Position numbers and translations under genes: made by a program
Notes under the pieces: generated by a model
Database searches by the model: none
Told to the model about the DNA's origin: nothing
What the model saw: the letters and a program-made list of their open reading frames with translations, nothing else
In this document: positions 58,873 to 64,000 of the stretch, one piece after another
Layout of the letters: each line of letters opens with the position of its first letter
Position numbering within the stretch: position 1 is the first letter of the stretch
Assembly (NCBI GenBank): GCA_009760855.2
Contig: WPIO01000116.1
Coordinates: 778,001 to 842,000 of the forward strand
DNA length: 64,000 nt
Source of the DNA: Cristatella mucedo
Taxonomy: Eukaryota > Bryozoa > Phylactolaemata > Cristatellidae
Reading direction: 5' to 3'

Positions 58873-59082
58873 TGCTCAGTTTTGCTGTGCACAATGGTTA
58901 CACAGAACGACACATGCTCAATTATGCTGTGCACAATGATTGCACAGGACGTCAACTGCTCAATATTTCTGTGCATAATGGTTACACTGGACGTCAATTG
59001 CTCAATTGTGCTCTGCACATTGGTTACACAAGACATCAAATGCTCGATTATGCTGTGCACAATGATTGCTCGGGACGTCACT
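58873..59082. repeat. 42-bp x 5 minisatellite
   Basis: Exactly five contiguous 42-bp units starting at 58873, 58915, 58957, 58999 and 59041, each beginning TGCTCRATT/TGCTCAGTT and containing CTGTGCACAATG and GGACGTCA. Because 42 is a multiple of 3, frames stay open on both strands (e.g. repeated VHNxCTGRQLL-like 14-residue units). I see no start context or flanking gene to support translation. Confidence 0.95.
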
Positions 59083-59849
59083 CCAGATGACCCCTGTTTG
59101 GAGAAATAAATATTTTTTACTTACGGACGATTAGTGAGACGGTCCGACGTCAAAGGATATGCGATACAGCGTTCCCACTGTCCTCTGTAAGTTAGTTGTG
59201 TGAGAATTCACAATAATTATTTCCACAGCACGACTCAATTAGATGGGAGGGCATAAGCAATTCACTGGTTGCCGGAAAAAGACGTGACCGAAAGAATATC
59301 GCTTGTCTAAAGCATAAATTATAACACTGTGAGCCTAAATACTCAGCAACAAGTTAGTAGCTGTAATACAGTTATTATGCTAATTTGTTGCTATCGGCAA
59401 GGCGAAATAGGAATAAAGTTCATTTTCTCACTCCTATCTTTCACGTTGAGGGTTTGGTTATCGCTATCCAAATGCCACAGCTACTCAATTTAAAAAAAAT
59501 TGTTTGCGACTCTTTGGAGGTTTATTTTAGATAACGAACAGCACCTGCTTTGGGCATATTCTAAACATTTAGAAGCCATTACTTTGGATTAACAACAGCA
59601 AGAATGCTCGCAAGCCTTACAATTATGAGCGCCGAGGAAGGCGCTCTGGGTAAGGGCCGTGATTGATCTGCAGTTAATGTGCTCAAACTTCACAACCGAG
59701 ATCGTTGCCCGAATCTCATCAGTGGACGATCTTTTATTTCCAACCGCAAGCGGTGATGATAGCCGTGAAGGCTCTTCGGCCGCTACCTATATGAGGCTCT
59801 TAAATCAGCTACAATTTTTACTATTGTAAGTTATGAGTTCCACGGATAA
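59083..59849. other. Unassigned
   Basis: No recognised gene. AT-rich except 59620-59720. Confidence 0.3.
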
Positions 59850-60479
59850 TCATTCAATCATAATGTACCAGAATAGCTACGGAGATTATTATTGGCTTTA
59901 TGATATTAATTATAAAGTGTAATCGGGTGCATCAGAGTCAATTGCTCAGCTTGAATAATGGACCTCAGGGACAGGTGACAGGCTTGCCTGCCCACGAACC
60001 TGCCACCACAACAATACTCTGACGATCGACCCTAGAGCTGACAGATATATGTATATAAATAGAACTTTAAATATTGGAGATACCTATTCCAAAGTTATGA
60101 CATTAGTTTCAGAAGCTAGTTGTGTCGCTTGAGCTTCTATTGAAATATTTCTTAGTTTCTTTATTTTAATGTGTACTACCCACTGCTTTGCCACTTTTTC
60201 AAGAATCTTTGACCACTTGGGGAAGAAAGGAAAGTTGGCGATAGTTTTCTTGTAAGTGCAGCAAGACTGCAACAATCTGAACGCCTCAAGTCATTTTAAA
60301 TCAATGCAAGGCATCGCGTCGAGTCACTTTTTAATGGACCATTATAGATTTCCGTATTTTCAATACCAATTGCCCTAAAATGTACGTTCGTGATTGGTTT
60401 ATAGGCTGTGGTTTCACTTTCCGTACGGTACACTTAATACGCAAGAGACTTTGGATCTTCTCTCATTAGCTTTGCTTAA

Positions 60480-60724
60480 AATTAGTAACAGCAATAACAC
60501 ACTTAATGTAGAGCCCTCAGAGAACCCAATCTCTTTATAGGCGCTTTACACTTGCTGCAAATGAAACACGATTGGAGGTTAGTAATAGCATGCTCAATAA
60601 ACAAGAAGACAAACGTGGTTACAGGTGCCGTGGGCAGGGTCAGCATGCAATTGTAGTTAGTGGCAGTGGGCAACAGGGTCAGCACGCATAAGCGTGTAAA
60701 GGACGAATTACAGGGACCCACCAG
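60480..60724 (-). mobile_element. L2-A LINE 3' fragment, minus strand
   Basis: Hairpin complement (GAGCCCTCAGAGAACCCAAT, GGCGCTTTACACTTGCTGC) and 3' UTR; paralogous to 33215-33492. Confidence 0.75.
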
Positions 60725-60868
60725 CGGGTTTTGTACAGCAGTTAAGAAGCTCGCCCCGACCAAGGTCTGGCTGAGGTCTTAGGCTCGAACCCCAAGGCAT
60801 ATGTTAAGCACCTGAATAGAGATTAAGTTCTTTTGGGGCGCTATACAAATACATTATATATATATATA
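60725..60868 (+). mobile_element. SINE with tRNA-like head and L2-like tail
   Basis: A ~144-bp insertion absent from the paralogous site at 33452 (GGGACCCACTACATCTTG). Head: CAGCAGTTAAGAAGCTCGCC (A-box-like) and TTAGGCTCGAACCCC (B-box-like, one mismatch to GWTCRANNC), about 45 bp apart. Tail: GAATAGAGATTAAGTTCTTT, GGGGCGCTATACAAATACAT and (AT)n, which mirrors the L2 3' hairpin region. Such tail sharing is the classic sign that a LINE supplies the RT. A diverged relative lies at 54505-54640. Confidence 0.7.
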
Positions 60869-60929
60869 CACTGCATCTTGAAATAAGTAGGTGCGTTTTA
60901 AATTTCTTCGTAAAAGTCTTTCATAGATT

Positions 60930-61310
60930 GCCGAATCGTCTTGGGCCGTTTCTGACGATTGCCTTGCAGTACCCAAGGTTTAAGGCTCACAGTGGACTGA
61001 CGTTAGGTACGAGCTTAGTAAAATTTACGTGGCACGATAATTGGATCGTTAAACAGCTAATCACTAGTCACTATGAAACGGATTGTGGTAGAAGGCAGGC
61101 CGTTGCCGTCAATATCCGTGCATTGCCCACGACAGTACGTTCACGATTGCTTAAGCGGACGAGGTTGCACCTTTAAAGGGAGTGTGAAGCAATTAACCAC
61201 AAAGGTTAAAGCTTATCTCAGCAACTTTGTGTCAATTTGTAACGAACCGTTAGGGATAGGCGTACTTCCTCAGGCTATTGCCGTCGATTGCCGTGCACTG
61301 CCATAGATTT
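60930..61310. repeat. Degenerate ~170-bp satellite-like repeat, partner copy
   Basis: Paralogous to 33500-33895. Cores at about 61112 (GTCAATATCCGTGCATTGCC) and 61283 (GTCGATTGCCGTGCACTGCC), ~171 bp apart. Confidence 0.55.
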
Positions 61311-61479
61311 AACCCGAGTAATTGGTATTCATTATTCGCTCTCACAGTTAGACGTCAAGTGAAATGAGAGTTTCAGTTTCGCTCAGCCAATCTTGTCAAT
61401 TTTTTACAAATTGCTGTACTGGCCACGACTATGGCCAGCTATTTTAGGGTGTCGCTGACAGTTAAGGAGTGAAGCTAGC

Positions 61480-61575
61480 CATGTTATTCTTGTCTTACTT
61501 TGCGGCAAATGTAAAGCGACTAGAGAGATATTAAGCTATTTGAGGGGTATCATCAAATTTATTATTACTATTATA
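61480..61575 (+). mobile_element. L2 LINE 3' tail
   Basis: GGCAAATGTAAAGCGACTAG, hairpin-like part and ATT tail. Paralogous to the end of the tail at 34064-34195. Confidence 0.7.
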
Positions 61576-61849
61576 AGGCAGCTTGAAAATGCTACGGTTT
61601 CTTTTGAGATGAAGCCAAGTATAATGTGCGATACAATTGGAGCTTCGCACTGCCAATCCATTTGTCGTCGATCGGCCGTGGGTTGGAATTACGTTCCGGT
61701 CAATTGCTGTTGATTGTCATTCATTGCTCGCAATTGTAGTTGGGTTATTAGTTAAAAGATGTGATCGAACTTTCAAAACCATGAGCTGTGATTCGTAAGA
61801 AACCTTCGAGCACGGCACATTCACTTTCCGGTGATTCGCGATTAATGTT

Positions 61850-63540
61850 GATAGACTGCCGTATTTGCTTTGGGCGTTGCAGGCGATTGCTGTGTATTTC
61901 CGAAGATGAAACGCCCAGAACGGCTTAAAAATCGTGCACGCGCGGCGAGCGGCTAAGTGAAATGAGAAATGGAGCCTGGAGCAACCAATTTGGGCTCGAT
62001 TTGCCAAGGATTGTAGTGGATTGCTGCTTTGAGATTGTTGCCATAGATTCTCGTGTTTTACTTGAGGTTGTACGAGCGCAATTGATTAAACTGACATGAC
62101 TGACTTTTAAAAGTTTGCTTTGCAATATGGATACAAAATGGTAATAATGAGAAATCAATTTCAGAGTATTTTTCATTGTATTGTTGTAGGTTGCTGTTAT
62201 GGCCAGATCATTGCAGTCGATTGCAGTGCATTGCGGCCGAATGGTCAAGGCAATTGTAATTAAATTGTGCGAGTGCATAATATTCAGAAATTCGGCCAAC
62301 TTGCAATCACTATTAGAGTTTAAATTGTGCGCATTTTGGTCGTTTTTTGACTGATTGTTGTAGGTAGCGGTGTTGGCGTAGGCCGTTGAATTTGATTGTA
62401 GCACGTTGCTGCAGAACGGTCGAGGAAATTAGAGTGTAATAGTGCGAGTATACAATAAGCGAACAGAAGAGTAGCATGCTATTGTAACTAGAATTTCTGG
62501 TATATGCTCCAGGTTGCTTTGCTGCAGATTTCAGCCGATTGCAGCGTATTGTAGCAAAATTTGGCTGATTGCGGTAGGGGACCGGGCCGTTGCAGTTGAT
62601 TGCAGTGCATTGCATGTGAGTACGCATTCACAGCGGAGCAAAGTTTTTTAGATTCACTTTTAGCTGAGACTAGTCTTTTCTGTAATGTAAATTAGAGCTT
62701 CGTATGCGCAATTTGCGGATTATTTGCAATTTGAGGATTATTTGCAGTGGATAAGAGTTGATTTTGGTATTTCCCGGGTTTTACCGGCAATTACCACTCA
62801 GTGCCAGAGTACTCGGATGCATAGTTTGTTATTTCAGGTAGGTGTTAACGCTAAACAGAGCGCTTTGATGCGGAATAAAAACAGGAGTTCGGCGCAATCC
62901 ATTTCTAGTCGTTTTTTGTTAATGCTTCCGATTGGAGTTGGTTTCGGTATTGGCCCGGGCTATTGCAGGCGATTGCAGAGCATCCCAGCGTGTTTTATCG
63001 CATTGCACAAGAACGGCAGTACCAGTGCAAGTAGAATACTACGAGGAAAACTTTCGAAGGATTCGCGGTCATATGCAATCAAAATAGGAGTTTTTTATGC
63101 AGGATTTTTGTGTGTGTGGTGGAATGCCACGGATTGCTTTTATTTGCAGTTGATTGCGTTGCATTTAGGTACTGGCCGGCCACTGCAATTTATTTCAAAA
63201 GATTTGTTAAGAACACGTAAATGGAATCACGGAAAATTGCATGGGTACATTTCACATGTAGCTAGGTTTTTATTCTAAAGTTTTTGGATCTTTACGAGGC
63301 TGATTTGCAGTGAATTTGAGGCTAACAAAATTGGATTGAGATGGATTGCGATACAAGCCTCCGTCGTTGCAGTTCGTTTGCGTTGCTTTGTCACAAGAAC
63401 GTGCAGGCGCGCAATGGCATACAATTTTGTGAATAGGCAAAGTAAAAAATGTACTACAATATTAACCCAAAATTTAAACTTGGCGACGCCAATTTTGCGT
63501 CAGTTTTAGGCAAATTAGAATGGATTGCGGCAATTTTGTC
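61850..63540. repeat. Degenerate ~145-215 bp satellite-like array
   Basis: The core GATTGCAGTGCATTGC and variants occur at about 61885, 62219, 62394, 62537, 62598, 62785, 62971, 63152 and 63370, often after TTGCAGTC/TTGCAGTT. The last few are spaced 180-190 bp. The units have drifted far apart. A 184-codon open frame (62724-63278) crosses the array and has no recognisable domain. Confidence 0.55.
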
Positions 63541-64000
63541 GAACCCGCCCGAAATAGCTATCCTGTCTGAAATAGATCCCCTCCCTGGATTCCGCTAGCC
63601 CGGCACCCCTAGCTCGCAGTGATATATGAAGGAGCCACGAGTGAACCGTGAGTGAGTTTAAACGAGCATTACCCGTAAAGAGGGGAAGAGGGCTTGAACG
63701 ACAGCGACTGGTGCACATCCGCTCCTCTTTGCGATCAATCATTGGTGGGTTTGTGAACCTCAGCAGTCATAATCTAACTCAAGCAGCTCGCGTGAAAGCG
63801 TGCAAAGAGCGACAGTGCAAGAAAGTAAGCGTGCAGGTCGGCTGCTCAAACCGCCTCAACTAGAAAGCGGCAGAATAGTTTTAGCGGCTGTTGTAGTGCC
63901 CCTCAATTGTGAACCTTGATCTAGATCTATGACATTTGAACTTGAGACAGCTTATAAAGTAGCCGCAGTAAACCGATATCCGCGAGCAGAGAGATATTAT

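Larger units (their letters stand above)
59850..64000. repeat. Large duplication, copy 2 (partner 32578-35300)
   Basis: Direct-orientation partner of 32578 onward, with very close similarity at 59850-60480 and 60870-61810. It differs by the SINE at 60725-60868 and a ~1.9-kb satellite expansion (61810-63744). After this the similarity resumes at TTTGTGAACCTCAGCAGT and reaches block D (63890-64000), where the window ends. Confidence 0.8.

Noticed and set aside
58761-59109. Repeat protein genes on both strands over the 42-bp array; also a CRISPR array
   Set aside because: Open frames follow from a unit length divisible by 3. Units are contiguous with no spacers, so it is not CRISPR.
62724-63278. 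184-codon ORF
   Set aside because: It crosses the degenerate satellite, has no recognised domain, and no conservation can be shown.

Overview
The window looks like nuclear DNA of an invertebrate animal. Coding sequence is very sparse: two intact intronless class A (rhodopsin-like) GPCR genes and one related pseudogene. The rest is filled with LINEs of the L2/CR1 group, tRNA-derived SINEs, one hAT-Charlie-like DNA transposon, microsatellites and local duplications. No operons, rRNA genes, CRISPR arrays or LTR/retroviral elements were recognised. The phylum cannot be fixed from this sequence. L2 tails ending in (ATT)n and single-exon GPCR expansions are common in marine invertebrates, but that is only suggestive.

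Layout. 1-5.5 kb: unassigned DNA with L2 tails. 5.57-6.62 kb: GPCR gene 1 (minus strand, 351 aa). 7.2-17.6 kb: L2 fragments of two subfamilies (called A and B here), including an A-into-B nesting at 12.4-14.3 kb, a possible REL-endonuclease LINE fragment at 11.7-12.06 kb, and a foldback/MITE-like element at 14.53-15.08 kb. 17.7-18.8 kb: one copy of a duplicated block (block D), followed by a 200-bp (AT)n tract. 19.1-27.6 kb: more L2, including the best preserved copy (281 codons open) and another nested pair. 28-32.6 kb: (GA)n, a tRNA-derived SINE, L2-B, and a gene-less copy of the GPCR 3' flank. 32.6-39 kb: first copy of a large duplication that also carries block D, here split by a 2.9-kb hAT element with a perfect 8-bp target duplication. 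39-40.9 kb: nested L2-A. 42.1-49.5 kb: a 3.6-3.8 kb tandem duplication. 49.7-52.45 kb: two R-repeat/L2-B units. 52.46-57.2 kb: GPCR pseudogene and GPCR gene 2 (minus strand, 352 aa). 58.87-59.08 kb: a 42-bp x 5 minisatellite. 59.85-64 kb: second copy of the large duplication, expanded by a degenerate ~170-185 bp satellite-like repeat and carrying a SINE insertion absent from the first copy.

How it fits together. The GPCRs appear to have multiplied with their flanks: about 350-400 bp of 3' flank is recognisable at four places, one of which (32.2-32.57 kb) has lost the gene. The same duplication activity made the L2-B/R-repeat units and the 3.6-kb tandem unit. Relative order can be read at several points: block D was duplicated, then the hAT entered one copy, then an L2-A tail entered the hAT; the 32.6/59.9-kb duplication came before the SINE at 60.7 kb. 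I found no convincing new multi-gene system. The most unusual items are the GPCRs with several substituted class A signature positions, the SINE with an L2-like tail, the foldback element and the satellite expansion. All similarities were judged by eye.
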